64,000 nt of DNA from an uncultured Candidatus Saccharibacteria bacterium (GTDB lineage Bacteria; Patescibacteriota; Saccharimonadia; Saccharimonadales; Saccharimonadaceae): assembly GCA_937906385.1 (NCBI GenBank), contig CALCYQ010000003.1:152270-216269 (forward strand), in the 5' to 3' direction. A model generated the notes under the pieces. That model was not told where the DNA came from. It saw only the letters and a program-made list of their open reading frames with translations, and did no database searches. The translations under genes were made by a program, and so were the position numbers. Below are positions 16,134 through 24,847 of the stretch, one piece after another. The stretch's first letter is position 1. Every line of letters starts with the position of its first letter.

Positions 16134-17483
16134 TTATTTCTTCAATTCAACGCCGTTGACGTAGAGTTTGTAGCCATTTAGATTGATGTTACTATTGGTC
16201 GAATCGGCGTTCGTGAGCGATTTGACGTAAGTATTGCCAGTTAGCGTGAGCGTGCTGGAGCTATCTAGGGTGAGTGATACTGAACCCGCGTTATCGCTAT
16301 TGATTGCGCCCTTGAATGACGAACCGTTTTTGAGATTCATCGTCAATGTCGAAATCGAGTCAACCACGATGTTGCCAGTGGCGGATTGGTTGCTTAAGTT
16401 GAGCGTAACCGTGCCGCCGTTGCTGCCAGAATTGCCCCACGAATCTTTTTGGATGCGCAAGAAATTGCCAGACGCGTCGTTGTTGACGATCTTGTTATTC
16501 TCGAGATTGATTGTAGCGGTGGTGTTAGTAACATAAAAACTGTCGCCTTTGTTGGTGGTGATGGTGGAGTTTTTCGCCGTAAAGACCGCCTCGCCCGAGG
16601 CCGCATCGCCGGACATCGATTGATACAAGAAAATATTCTTATAAGTAGTCGATTGGCCATTGAGCGTGCTGTTTGTGTCGGTGAGATTGACACTTTCAAG
16701 CGTGACGCTGTTTTTGCCCTCAATTACCACGCCTTCGGAAGCGGTGGCGACGAGCGTGGCATTCTTGACGGTAATATCCGCCGTGGAATAGATAGCCGGC
16801 GAACCTTTACCAGTAGTCTTGTAGGTGCCTTTATTGACTGTAACGGTACCGCCGCCACGATCGGAACGAATCGCTGCGCTAGACGTACCGGCCGTAGTAA
16901 TAGTAAGGTTTTCCGCATTCATCACGCCGCCGCCAGTGGTCATGATGCCGCCAGAATTATCTTTGCTGGTAGTGATGGTGGAATTGGAAATATTTACAGT
17001 CGTACCGTCTGACGAGGAATTGTTCGTGGTGGCCGAGCCGCCGTAACTAAACACGCCGTTAGCGCCTTTTGCGTCAGTGGTGATAGTGGCGTCTTTGATA
17101 GTTAGCGTGGCGCCGTTTTTGGCAATAATGGCGGAATTGGTGCCATAAAAGCTAGTATTATCGCCGCCATCAGAATCGCCGGTTTTAGTTACGGTGATGT
17201 TTGATAAATTTGCCGCGATATTACCCGAGACAGAAATGGCATTTTCATCCGCCGTAGACGAGCTGAATTCGCCGCCCGTAACATCCTCGTTGCTAGTGAT
17301 TTCTTTTGCAGCCGCATACGAGGCGGACGAACCACTACTGCCGTTGCTTGCCGCTGGCGCGCCACCATTGCTGACTACATAATTCTTATTAACTGTATCG
17401 ACAATTACGGACCACAGCGCGCCAAGAGTCACGGTCAGGATGGCGATAATGGCAATGTAGGTAGTAAGTTGCTTCTTCTCCAT
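16134..17483 (-). CDS. Membrane-anchored right-handed beta-helix surface protein
   Basis: 449 residues. An N-terminal TM anchor or uncleaved signal (about 8-30) precedes a Ser/Gly linker and then a long Thr/Ser/Asn-rich region with short regular units (ATLTIKDATITTD, TVNISNSTITTSK, NAENLTITTAGT) typical of parallel beta-helix or pectate-lyase-like folds. No catalytic Asp set is evident, so an adhesive or scaffold role is more likely than lyase activity. An AAGGAGG site precedes the ATG. The small gene at 17504 lies 20 nt upstream in the same operon. Confidence 0.72.
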   Translation of the reverse strand: MEKKQLTTYIAIIAILTVTLGALWSVIVDTVNKNYVVSNGGAPAASNGSSGSSASYAAAKEITSNEDVTGGEFSSSTADENAISVSGNIAANLSNITVTKTGDSDGGDNTSFYGTNSAIIAKNGATLTIKDATITTDAKGANGVFSYGGSATTNNSSSDGTTVNISNSTITTSKDNSGGIMTTGGGVMNAENLTITTAGTSSAAIRSDRGGGTVTVNKGTYKTTGKGSPAIYSTADITVKNATLVATASEGVVIEGKNSVTLESVNLTDTNSTLNGQSTTYKNIFLYQSMSGDAASGEAVFTAKNSTITTNKGDSFYVTNTTATINLENNKIVNNDASGNFLRIQKDSWGNSGSNGGTVTLNLSNQSATGNIVVDSISTLTMNLKNGSSFKGAINSDNAGSVSLTLDSSSTLTLTGNTYVKSLTNADSTNSNINLNGYKLYVNGVELKK

Positions 17484-17503
17484 TACGACCTCCTTTTTGC
17501 CCT

Positions 17504-17791
17504 TCAGTTATTCTCGCTCTGCGAATCTTCTGTGTTTCCAGAATTGTTGTTTTCGCCTGGTTTTTCTGGCGGTGTGCCGCTCGGAGCGTTGCCAGAATTA
17601 TCGCCGCCCGGCATTTCCGGTGGCGTGCCACTTGGCATTTGTTGCGACGAGCTAGTGTTGGAGGAGTTATTTGCACCAAGCGTGGTCGTATAGACGCAGA
17701 ATGAGGCAGTCGAAATAACAGCGCCAACTAGCACGCCAATCACAAATATAATTATTCCTTTCTTGGTATTATCTTTCTTTTCCTTTTCCAT
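17504..17791 (-). CDS. Small single-pass protein with PPEMPGG-type tail
   Basis: 95 residues: a basic cytoplasmic start (MEKEKKDNTKKG), one TM (about 13-38), then a disordered outer tail of Asn/Ser with two near-identical SGTPPEMPGGDN / SGTPPEKPGENN units. Such Gly-Pro-Pro-Glu tails occur in Gram-positive proteins next to beta-helix or CotH-like surface proteins. It has an AGGAG site and heads the operon with the beta-helix gene. Function is unknown; a surface partner of that protein is inferred. Confidence 0.62.
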   Translation of the reverse strand: MEKEKKDNTKKGIIIFVIGVLVGAVISTASFCVYTTTLGANNSSNTSSSQQMPSGTPPEMPGGDNSGNAPSGTPPEKPGENNNSGNTEDSQSENN

Positions 17792-17917
17792 TACGATGCT
17801 CCTAATTTATTGTAATTTAATTATAAAAGCCAATGCTTGAATAAAGCTTAAAAATGTGAGATAAAATTTAAGCTATTTCGTTGGGCGCTTTGTCTAAAAT
17901 ATTGTAGCAAGAAATAG

Positions 17918-18322
17918 CTACAGCTTATTATATTCTTCGTCCGCTACCGGCTCGCACCACTCATTTGAAGTTTCCTCGCCAGGAACTTCAATGGCGATAT
18001 GCGAAAACCAGGAGTCTTTCTTAGCGCCATGCCAATGTTTAACATTCGCCGGAATCGAAACGACGTCGCCCGGCTTAAGACTTTGCGCTGGTTTCCCTTC
18101 TTCTTGATACCAACCTTCGCCGTCTACGCAGATTAATACCTGACCGCCGCCAGTTTTTGCATGATGAATATGCCAATTATTGCGGCAGCCTGGCTCAAAT
18201 GTAACGTTAAAGACGCCCAGCTTCACTCTTTCTGGGTCGGATAACATATTTAGATAACTGCGACCAATAAAATACTGCGCATAGGCATCGTTTGGTTGCC
18301 CAAGTCCGAATGTTGGCTCCAT
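17918..18322 (-). CDS. Cupin-domain protein
   Basis: 134 residues with a single cupin barrel. Motif 1 is CRNNWHIHHAKTGGGQVLIC (His ligands around residues 50-54) and motif 2 is LKPGDVVSIPANVKHWHGA (His ligand near 94). It resembles small cupins found with carboxymuconolactone-decarboxylase or quercetinase-like proteins. The substrate is unknown. Its start overlaps the stop of the upstream hydrolase, with an AAGGAG site inside that gene. Confidence 0.83.
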   Translation of the reverse strand: MEPTFGLGQPNDAYAQYFIGRSYLNMLSDPERVKLGVFNVTFEPGCRNNWHIHHAKTGGGQVLICVDGEGWYQEEGKPAQSLKPGDVVSIPANVKHWHGAKKDSWFSHIAIEVPGEETSNEWCEPVADEEYNKL

Positions 18323-19356
18323 TAAAAATTCTCCTTAATAAATGTTTCAATTTTGTTGAACGGAATGATATCTTTTTGATCATATAAATCACAATGCGAG
18401 GCGCCTTCGATAATGAGCAATTCTTTGTTGCCTACTTTTGTGGGACCAACTGGAGCGTTGCCTTCGTATGGTGCTGGGGCATGATGGGTTGCAAATTCGT
18501 AACCCGTCATAGCCGCAAAAGCATCTTCGCCCAAATAACGCGAATGAGCTTTTTCGCCGTGGATAATTAATACAGCATTCTTAATTTCATTCGAATTTGT
18601 AAATGCAGTTGTATTAGCAAGCGAGATATTGCCCGTCATTGCCCAGCCGCCGTTTGAATTGAGACTGCGCGCATGATAGCCACGTGGTGTTTTATAGTAG
18701 GTGTGATAGTCCTGCAAGAATTTTGGCGCATCTTCTGGCAATGGATCGACGACACCACCCGCAAGTTTTAATTCGCCATTCTTGTAATCTTCTGTGCGCT
18801 GAGCATTCATGGCTTCTTTGGCCTTTTGGCGCGCCTCGGCATTGTTATCGGCATCGAAATAACCATTGCGTGCGACGCGTGGCATGTCATACATCGTAGA
18901 ACAAATCGTTGCTTTAATGCGTGTATCAAGACAGGCAGTCTGCAAAGCTACTCCGCCCCAGCCACAAACGCCAATAATCGATATTTTGTCCGCATCAACA
19001 TTTGGCTCGTTACTCAAGAAATCTATCGCCGCTTGATAATCCTCGACATTTAAATCCCAACTCGTAACATAGCGTGGCTCGCCGCCGGATTCGCCGGTGT
19101 ATGACGGATCAAAAGCGATTGCAACAAAGCCGCGCTCGGCCATCTCTTGCGCATAGAGGCCGCTTGATTGCTCCTTGACGGCGCCGTATGGGCCGGCTAC
19201 GGCAATAGCTGGCAATTTACCGCTCGCAGCTTTTGGCGTATACATATCCGCCGCAAGTTCGATGCCGAAATGGTTTTTGAAAGTAACTTTCTTGTGGTCA
19301 ACTTTGTCGCTTTTTGGGAAAACCTTATCCCATTCTGTAGTTAAATTTAGACTCAT
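18322..19356 (-). CDS. Alpha/beta hydrolase, dienelactone-hydrolase-like
   Basis: 344 residues. The nucleophile elbow reads GVCGWGG (about residues 148-154), which places Cys rather than Ser at the nucleophile, as in dienelactone hydrolases. The His partner is in GASHCDL (near 324) and the acid should lie after LIIHGEKA (near 263). The family hydrolyses esters, lactones or peptides; substrate unknown. The ATG has AAGGAG upstream and lies 15 nt after the flavodoxin stop. The three-gene set (flavodoxin, hydrolase, cupin) looks like a transferred redox/detoxification cassette. Confidence 0.82.
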   Translation of the reverse strand: MSLNLTTEWDKVFPKSDKVDHKKVTFKNHFGIELAADMYTPKAASGKLPAIAVAGPYGAVKEQSSGLYAQEMAERGFVAIAFDPSYTGESGGEPRYVTSWDLNVEDYQAAIDFLSNEPNVDADKISIIGVCGWGGVALQTACLDTRIKATICSTMYDMPRVARNGYFDADNNAEARQKAKEAMNAQRTEDYKNGELKLAGGVVDPLPEDAPKFLQDYHTYYKTPRGYHARSLNSNGGWAMTGNISLANTTAFTNSNEIKNAVLIIHGEKAHSRYLGEDAFAAMTGYEFATHHAPAPYEGNAPVGPTKVGNKELLIIEGASHCDLYDQKDIIPFNKIETFIKENF

Positions 19357-19371
19357 TTATTTCTCCTTAAT

Positions 19372-20001
19372 CTAGTTAAGTTTATCCGTCCAAGCCTTAA
19401 TATCTTCATCGGAGGCGTCTTGCGAGAAGCGATAGCCAGATTGCCAGTTACCGCCTTTGGCTTTAGCCTTGAGATCCGTGTCGCTCGAGCCAATGCCGGA
19501 AGAATGCGAGGTACAGAACGGAATAACGGTTTTATCACCGAAGTCGACTTTCTTCACGAAAGAATCCATCGGCCAAGCAGAACCGCCCCACCAAATCGGA
19601 TAACCGAGAAAGACCGTTTCATATTCGTCCCAGTTTGGCACAGAAGTAGATTTGAGCGCGACGTCTTGCAGGGATTCGTCGTTGTGTTCGCGCGAAACGC
19701 GCGAATCAGAATCAGTCCAGCTTAAGTCAGCTTCCGTATAAATTTGCTCTGGTACGATTTCGAAGATGTCCGCACTGAGATTGCTGGCAATTTTGCTTGC
19801 CACATTACGGGTGTGATTTTGCGCCGAGAAATACACCACGATAATTTTACCGTCTTTGTTTATACTGTTTCCTCCTTCGTTATTAGTAGTGTTTGAAGTA
19901 TTTCGATCTTCATTACCGCTATTAATTAAGAAAATGGCTCCTGCAGCTACGGCGAGGAGTCCCACGGCAACCAAGATTATCGCTATAATCTTTTTGTCCA
20001 T
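19372..20001 (-). CDS. Membrane-anchored flavodoxin
   Basis: 209 residues: MDKK then one TM (about 5-27), a Ser/Asn linker, then a flavodoxin fold from about residue 52 (IIVVYFSAQNHTRNVA phosphate-binding loop, FLGYPIWWGGSAW flavin-face loop near 132). The positive-inside rule predicts the flavodoxin domain outside the cell, unusual for an FMN protein. TATAAT (20008-20013, minus) 6 nt before the ATG indicates a leaderless start. First gene of the operon with the hydrolase and cupin. Confidence 0.8.
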   Translation of the reverse strand: MDKKIIAIILVAVGLLAVAAGAIFLINSGNEDRNTSNTTNNEGGNSINKDGKIIVVYFSAQNHTRNVASKIASNLSADIFEIVPEQIYTEADLSWTDSDSRVSREHNDESLQDVALKSTSVPNWDEYETVFLGYPIWWGGSAWPMDSFVKKVDFGDKTVIPFCTSHSSGIGSSDTDLKAKAKGGNWQSGYRFSQDASDEDIKAWTDKLN

Positions 20002-20036
20002 ATATTTATTATAATAAAAAGCTAAATTCTGCCAAC

Positions 20037-20084
20037 TTGCGGAGATTATAAAAAATCGCTATACTAGAACTGTCAAAAATGACA
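20037..20084 (+). promoter_or_regulatory. Promoter and candidate operator of the first ABC operon
   Basis: TTGCGG (20037-20042), 17 bp, TATACT (20060-20065). A perfect 5-bp inverted repeat TGTCA-AAAA-TGACA (20071-20084) sits at the expected transcription start, a typical repressor position. It resembles the repeat beside the tetR gene at 24775. The transcript then has a leader of about 100 nt. Confidence 0.55.
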
Positions 20085-20170
20085 CAGTATCAACCATTTT
20101 TCCCTTAACGTGATGCTGTTTTAGGGACAAATCTTAATCTATTGATATTTTTAACGCTCTAGGAGTATAA

Positions 20171-20875
20171 ATGAGTACTAATTTTATGGAGCTTAAAAAT
20201 GTAAGCCGCACATATCTTATCGGCGAGCAGGAATACAGAGCTCTCAATAAAGTAAATATCAATATTAAACGCGGCGAATTTGTCGTAATTCTCGGGCCTT
20301 CAGGCGCAGGCAAATCCACTTTGCTAAATATTTTGGGCGGCATGGATTCTCCGACTTCCGGGCAGCTCTTTGCGGATGGACACGAAGTGTCAAAGTATAC
20401 CGCCAAGCAGCTCACGCGTTACCGCGCAGAGAAAGTTGGATTCATCTTCCAGTTCTATAACATCATGCCAACATTGACTGTCGAGGAGAATGTACGCATT
20501 GTCGAAGACGTCTCTGAAACGGACAGAAATGCACTCGACGTTCTTAAAAGTGTAGGACTCGCAAGGCACGCAAAGAAATTCCCGAATGAACTTTCCGGCG
20601 GCGAACAACAACGCGTTTCGATTGCGCGCGCAATCATGAAAGACCCAGCACTTCTACTTTGCGATGAACCGACTGGCGCGCTTGACTCTAAGACTGGCGT
20701 CGAAGTTTTAAAACTCCTTCGTCAACAGGCAGATGAGAATACGACTGTCGTAATAGTAACGCACAATGCTCAAATCGCCGAAATTGCCGACCACGTCATC
20801 TATTTAAAAAACGGCGAAATCGAACGAGACACCATCAATAAAAAGCCAAAAGCAATTGACGAAGTGAGTTGGTAG
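20171..20875 (+). CDS. ABC transporter ATP-binding protein, LolD/MacB type
   Basis: 234 residues. Walker A GPSGAGKST (about 44-52), Q-loop FQFYN, signature LSGGEQQRVS (about 143), Walker B LLLCDEPTGALD (about 166) and the H-loop VTHN are all intact. It powers the FtsX-like permease that starts 2 nt after its stop. These pairs act in export of peptides or lipids or in mechanotransmission, not import. An AGGAG site precedes the ATG. CDF and tetR genes follow. Confidence 0.9.
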   Translation: MSTNFMELKNVSRTYLIGEQEYRALNKVNINIKRGEFVVILGPSGAGKSTLLNILGGMDSPTSGQLFADGHEVSKYTAKQLTRYRAEKVGFIFQFYNIMPTLTVEENVRIVEDVSETDRNALDVLKSVGLARHAKKFPNELSGGEQQRVSIARAIMKDPALLLCDEPTGALDSKTGVEVLKLLRQQADENTTVVIVTHNAQIAEIADHVIYLKNGEIERDTINKKPKAIDEVSW

Positions 20876-20876
20876 T

Positions 20877-23168
20877 ATGGTCGGACGAAATATGTTAAGG
20901 CGGAAAATGCTACGCGACATGCGTAAGAATTTCTCGCAATTTATCACAATATTTCTGATGCTTTTTATTGGCATGATGGCCTACTCTGGCATTAAAGCTT
21001 ATATGACCGGTATGGAAGTATCGGCAGATAAATATTATGCCGATAACAATTTGCAGGATTTAGATGCGTTCGGTAAGTTAAATGACGATACGGTTGCGGA
21101 CATAAAGAAAACGGAACATGTCCAAAACGCTGAGGGTAAGCTGACTGTGCTTGCTGAAGTAAAGAATCTAGATTCGCGCGATCTGCAATTAAATTTTATT
21201 AAATCTAATAACATTTCGAAGTTTCATGTCGTAGATGGTGAAGCATTTGATAATAATAAATCCGGCATTTGGCTAGACGAATATTTTGCTAGGAACAATG
21301 ATTTGAAAGTCGGCGATACTCTGAAATTCGACACAAATGGCGTAAAGCTTGAAGAAAAAATCGTTGGCTTAATTTATACGCCAGACCATGTCGGATACGT
21401 AAAAGATGATACGGAAATATTTCCGACGCACGACAAATACGGCTACGCATATATTAGCCAGAATGAATTACCAGAAGCAATGCGTTTTTATTCTAGTGTT
21501 ATGGTTGACGTGGAAAACGAAGATGATCGAAGCGCCGTAAAAACGGCCTTGACGGATAATATAGATGGCGTAGTTTCGGTAGTTTATACGAAAGATCAAT
21601 ACTCGGCCGCTAGTTATCAAGGTGAAATTGACGAGGGTAAGACTTATGTCGGCATCTTTTCAGGTTTATTCATTGCGATTGCCCTACTCTGCGTCGTGAC
21701 GACGATGGCGCGTATCGTGCGCAAAGATTGCATGCAAATCGGCGCGATGAAAGCACTTGGTTTTACGGATGGTCGTATTGCGTGGCATTACATTTCTTAC
21801 GCGCTTCTGCTTGCGATTCTCGGCACGAGCGTAGGTTTGCTGCTTGGCTACTTCTGGTTCGGCAACTTTTTCCTCGACATGCAAATGACTTATTTTGAAG
21901 TTGCAGAATATCATACGGTTACAAGCTGGGACGTCTGGCTAGTGATGGCGCTCGTCATTGTCGCGACTTGTTTCACTTGCTATTTGGTCGTGCGTAGTTA
22001 TGTGCGCCAACCGGCGGCAGAGATTTTGCGTGTCGAGAGACCAAAAGTCAAAAGTCGTAATTTGCGCTTTACGACTTCTAAATTTTTTAGCAAGATGTCG
22101 TTCTCTACTCGCTGGAATATCCGCGATATTATTCGCAACAAAGCTCGTACCATTGCTGGTGTAGTTGGGGTGGTCGGTTGCATGCTCCTACTTGTCTGTG
22201 GTTTCGGTATCAAAGATACAATGAATAATTATCTAGAAACCGAACTTAGCGTCATTAATAATTACAAGTACCGTCTAAACATAGCAGAAGATGCAACTCC
22301 AAAGCGCATTAACGAGTTAATGGACGAATACTCGCACAATAGTTCAAAGACGCTTGCTGTAGAAGTTAAAAAAGACGGCGAACTTAAACTTAATTCGATT
22401 CTCATTAACGATTCTGGTGACGCCGTACGTACACTAGACAAAGATTGGAAACCGATGGATATCCCGGAAGACGGCGTAATTATTACACAAAAACTAGCCG
22501 AAAATGAGGGCCTTAAACTCGGCGATGAAATCGAATGGCACGTAATGGGTGAAAAAGAATATTACCGCACGAAAATTGTCGGCATGAATCGCGATCCACA
22601 GAATCAAAATATCACGATGACGCGAAAATTCTATGAGTCGCTCGGCCGCGAATATTTACCTGATTCGATTTATACGGACGACGAAGTGGGTGATTTACCA
22701 AAAGGCGTAGCATCAATTCAGAATATAGACGCTATCCGCGATGGCATGAATATGATGCTCGATACAATGATGAGCATGGTCGTACTTCTGGTTGTCTTTG
22801 CGGCGCTACTTGGCGCGATAATTGTTTACAATATGGGCGTTCTTAGTTTTACTGAAAAAGACTACCAATTCTCGACCTTGAAAGTGCTTGGGTTTTCTGA
22901 CCGCAAGATTGGACGTGTATTTATTCAACAAAACTTATGGGTAGCAATTGTTGCGATTATTATTGGTTTGCCAGTAGGTTATGCTGTGACAGATTTCATC
23001 TTCAAAGAAGCGATTGAAGATTCGTATGACTTTGGCGTATTCGTGACGCTCTCGACTTGTCTAATTTCGGCTCTGGGGACATTTCTCGTTTCGTTTATAG
23101 TATCAAGCTGGCTCACGCGCCGTGTGGCAAAAATTGACATGGTCAAAAGCCTAAAAGCGAATGAATAA
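20877..23168 (+). CDS. FtsX/MacB-like ABC transporter permease
   Basis: 763 residues. A first TM (about 19-38) precedes a large outer domain (40-255), three TMs (about 260-385), another TM near 432-450, a second outer domain (455-630) and three final TMs (635-755). This double FtsX layout is usual for Gram-positive antimicrobial-peptide or lipid exporters. It starts 2 nt after the ATPase stop. Confidence 0.87.
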   Translation: MVGRNMLRRKMLRDMRKNFSQFITIFLMLFIGMMAYSGIKAYMTGMEVSADKYYADNNLQDLDAFGKLNDDTVADIKKTEHVQNAEGKLTVLAEVKNLDSRDLQLNFIKSNNISKFHVVDGEAFDNNKSGIWLDEYFARNNDLKVGDTLKFDTNGVKLEEKIVGLIYTPDHVGYVKDDTEIFPTHDKYGYAYISQNELPEAMRFYSSVMVDVENEDDRSAVKTALTDNIDGVVSVVYTKDQYSAASYQGEIDEGKTYVGIFSGLFIAIALLCVVTTMARIVRKDCMQIGAMKALGFTDGRIAWHYISYALLLAILGTSVGLLLGYFWFGNFFLDMQMTYFEVAEYHTVTSWDVWLVMALVIVATCFTCYLVVRSYVRQPAAEILRVERPKVKSRNLRFTTSKFFSKMSFSTRWNIRDIIRNKARTIAGVVGVVGCMLLLVCGFGIKDTMNNYLETELSVINNYKYRLNIAEDATPKRINELMDEYSHNSSKTLAVEVKKDGELKLNSILINDSGDAVRTLDKDWKPMDIPEDGVIITQKLAENEGLKLGDEIEWHVMGEKEYYRTKIVGMNRDPQNQNITMTRKFYESLGREYLPDSIYTDDEVGDLPKGVASIQNIDAIRDGMNMMLDTMMSMVVLLVVFAALLGAIIVYNMGVLSFTEKDYQFSTLKVLGFSDRKIGRVFIQQNLWVAIVAIIIGLPVGYAVTDFIFKEAIEDSYDFGVFVTLSTCLISALGTFLVSFIVSSWLTRRVAKIDMVKSLKANE

Positions 23169-23184
23169 TACTCCAAGGATTTTT

Positions 23185-24087
23185 ATGAGTAAATCTTTTC
23201 ACAGCTCGGAGCATGCGCATCATTCACATCACCATGCATATAAAACCGAGAAAAATATATTAATAGCATTTCTTCTAAATGCCAGCTTCTCAATATTTGA
23301 GTTCATATGTGGCATTATTACTGGAAGCATCGCTATCACTTCCGATGCAGTCCATGATCTAGGGGATGCTTTAAGCATTGGCATTGCATATGGCCTGGAA
23401 CGAAAAAGTAAGAAAGGACCAGACGCGAAGCATACTTACGGTTACGCACGGTATTCATTAGTTGGGAGCATTATCACAACGGTAATCCTACTCGTCGGCT
23501 CTTCATTCGTGATTTATGAAGCAATTCAGCGTATCGCAGACCCCGTCGAAGTAAATTATGACGGCATGATTATCTTTGCAATTATTGGCTTGATCATAAA
23601 TAGCATCGCGAGCTACGTCACACGCGATGGCGATTCATTAAACCAAAAATCAGTAAATCTCCATATGTTGGAAGATGTACTAGGCTGGGCAGTAGTGCTA
23701 ATTGGTGCTATTGTGATGAAATTCACAGGAATCGCAGTTATAGATCCAATTCTCTCACTGGGCGTCGCAATATTCATCTTAATCGAAGCCGCTAAAAATC
23801 TACGCGAAATCGTAAAGATATTTTTGGAGATTACGCCAAAAGATATAGATTTAGAGGAAATTAAGATAGATATTAAACATGTGAAGGGCGTTGTAGATAT
23901 TCATCATATCCACGTTAGGAGTATAAATGGCGAAGAAAATCATGCCACGCTCCATGTTGTAGTTAAAAAATACGACAAGAATATTAAGAATACCGTAAAG
24001 GAAGTTTTGAAGAAGCACAGTATTTCGCATTCCGTAATAGAGATCGAGGAAGCGGATGAGGGGTGTCAAGAAATAATCTGCAAATAG
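23185..24087 (+). CDS. Cation diffusion facilitator (Zn/Co/Cd efflux type)
   Basis: 300 residues, proton-coupled metal exporter. A His-rich N-terminus (eight His among residues 4-17) probably senses or collects metal. Five to six TMs follow. TM2 has SDAVHDLGD (HD-site) and TM5 the partner HMLEDVLGW, the four-ligand transport site. The C-terminal cytoplasmic domain (from about 215) ends with DIHHIHVRS and HATLHVVV metal-binding His. The ATG at 23185 has an AAGGA site. An upstream in-frame ATG (23161) overlaps the permease and is less likely. Confidence 0.88.
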   Translation: MSKSFHSSEHAHHSHHHAYKTEKNILIAFLLNASFSIFEFICGIITGSIAITSDAVHDLGDALSIGIAYGLERKSKKGPDAKHTYGYARYSLVGSIITTVILLVGSSFVIYEAIQRIADPVEVNYDGMIIFAIIGLIINSIASYVTRDGDSLNQKSVNLHMLEDVLGWAVVLIGAIVMKFTGIAVIDPILSLGVAIFILIEAAKNLREIVKIFLEITPKDIDLEEIKIDIKHVKGVVDIHHIHVRSINGEENHATLHVVVKKYDKNIKNTVKEVLKKHSISHSVIEIEEADEGCQEIICK

Positions 24088-24171
24088 CCTATGCAGAACC
24101 CTAAAAAATGCGCTTGGGTCTAGAAAAGTTTTCGAACCTTACATTAGGCGTGGACGCCAGCGATTAGATTA

Positions 24172-24735
24172 TTAGACATATCGTTCAAACATTATTCGAA
24201 GCTTATGGCTAAGGTAGTCCTGGATATCTTCGAGCGTTACAGAGACTTCGTTGCGGTAATATTTACGCAAAATGGCGAAAGTGCCGCTCGTAAGAATTAA
24301 AAGCTCGAACTCGGCGTTTTTGTCCTCGATGCCTTTTTCGCGCATAATTGAAAAAACGCGTTGCGTCATACCGCTTTCAAGCTGGCTCAGGAAGGCTGTT
24401 GGCGCATCGCTAGATAGAAGCTGGCGATAGACGCTCTCTTGCTGCCTAAGAAAAGTAAAAATCTGATTCACATATTGCTCAACATCGCTAATAGTATTAA
24501 ATTCATAGCGCTCAGTAAAAAGCTCTTTCTCAATCTCAGCCTGAAGCTCGGCGCCAACCTCATACAGGTTATTGTAATAATTATAAAAAGTACCACGGGT
24601 AATTTCGGCGCGTTCAGCCAAATCGGTCACTGTGATATTTTTGACAGAACCGCGCGTCGCCAATAGATCCGCGAAGGCTTTGCGAATTTTGCGACGAGTT
24701 TTCTCGGTTGCTCTAAGATAAGATTTTTTGACCAT
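24172..24735 (-). CDS. TetR-family transcriptional regulator
   Basis: 187 residues. The N-terminal helix-turn-helix (ITVTDLAERAEITRGTFYNYYNN, about residues 35-57) is followed by an all-helical ligand domain. The start at 24735 is set by TATAAT (24742-24747, minus) 6 nt upstream; a longer frame from 24855 would cross the divergent gene. It is divergent from the MmpL-like gene and tail-to-tail with the CDF gene. Likely target: its own intergenic region and possibly the ABC operon at 20171. Confidence 0.88.
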   Translation of the reverse strand: MVKKSYLRATEKTRRKIRKAFADLLATRGSVKNITVTDLAERAEITRGTFYNYYNNLYEVGAELQAEIEKELFTERYEFNTISDVEQYVNQIFTFLRQQESVYRQLLSSDAPTAFLSQLESGMTQRVFSIMREKGIEDKNAEFELLILTSGTFAILRKYYRNEVSVTLEDIQDYLSHKLRIMFERYV

Positions 24736-24774
24736 AATATAATTATACCACTCTTCATACAAAATGTCAATATA

Positions 24775-24808
24775 GTGTTCAATTTTAGACACAGTTCGAT
24801 AATACTGT
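24775..24808. promoter_or_regulatory. Candidate TetR operator region
   Basis: Two overlapping inverted repeats lie between the divergent genes: GTGT...ACAC at 24775-24792 (imperfect, 18 bp) and ACAGT...ACTGT at 24791-24808 (5-bp arms). The first partly resembles TGTCA...TGACA at 20071-20084. Their position, adjacent to tetR and before the MmpL -10 (24834-24839), fits autoregulation. Confidence 0.45.
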
Positions 24809-24847
24809 TCTTCTTTGTTTAAACAGGAGTAGTTATAATGTACGAAT

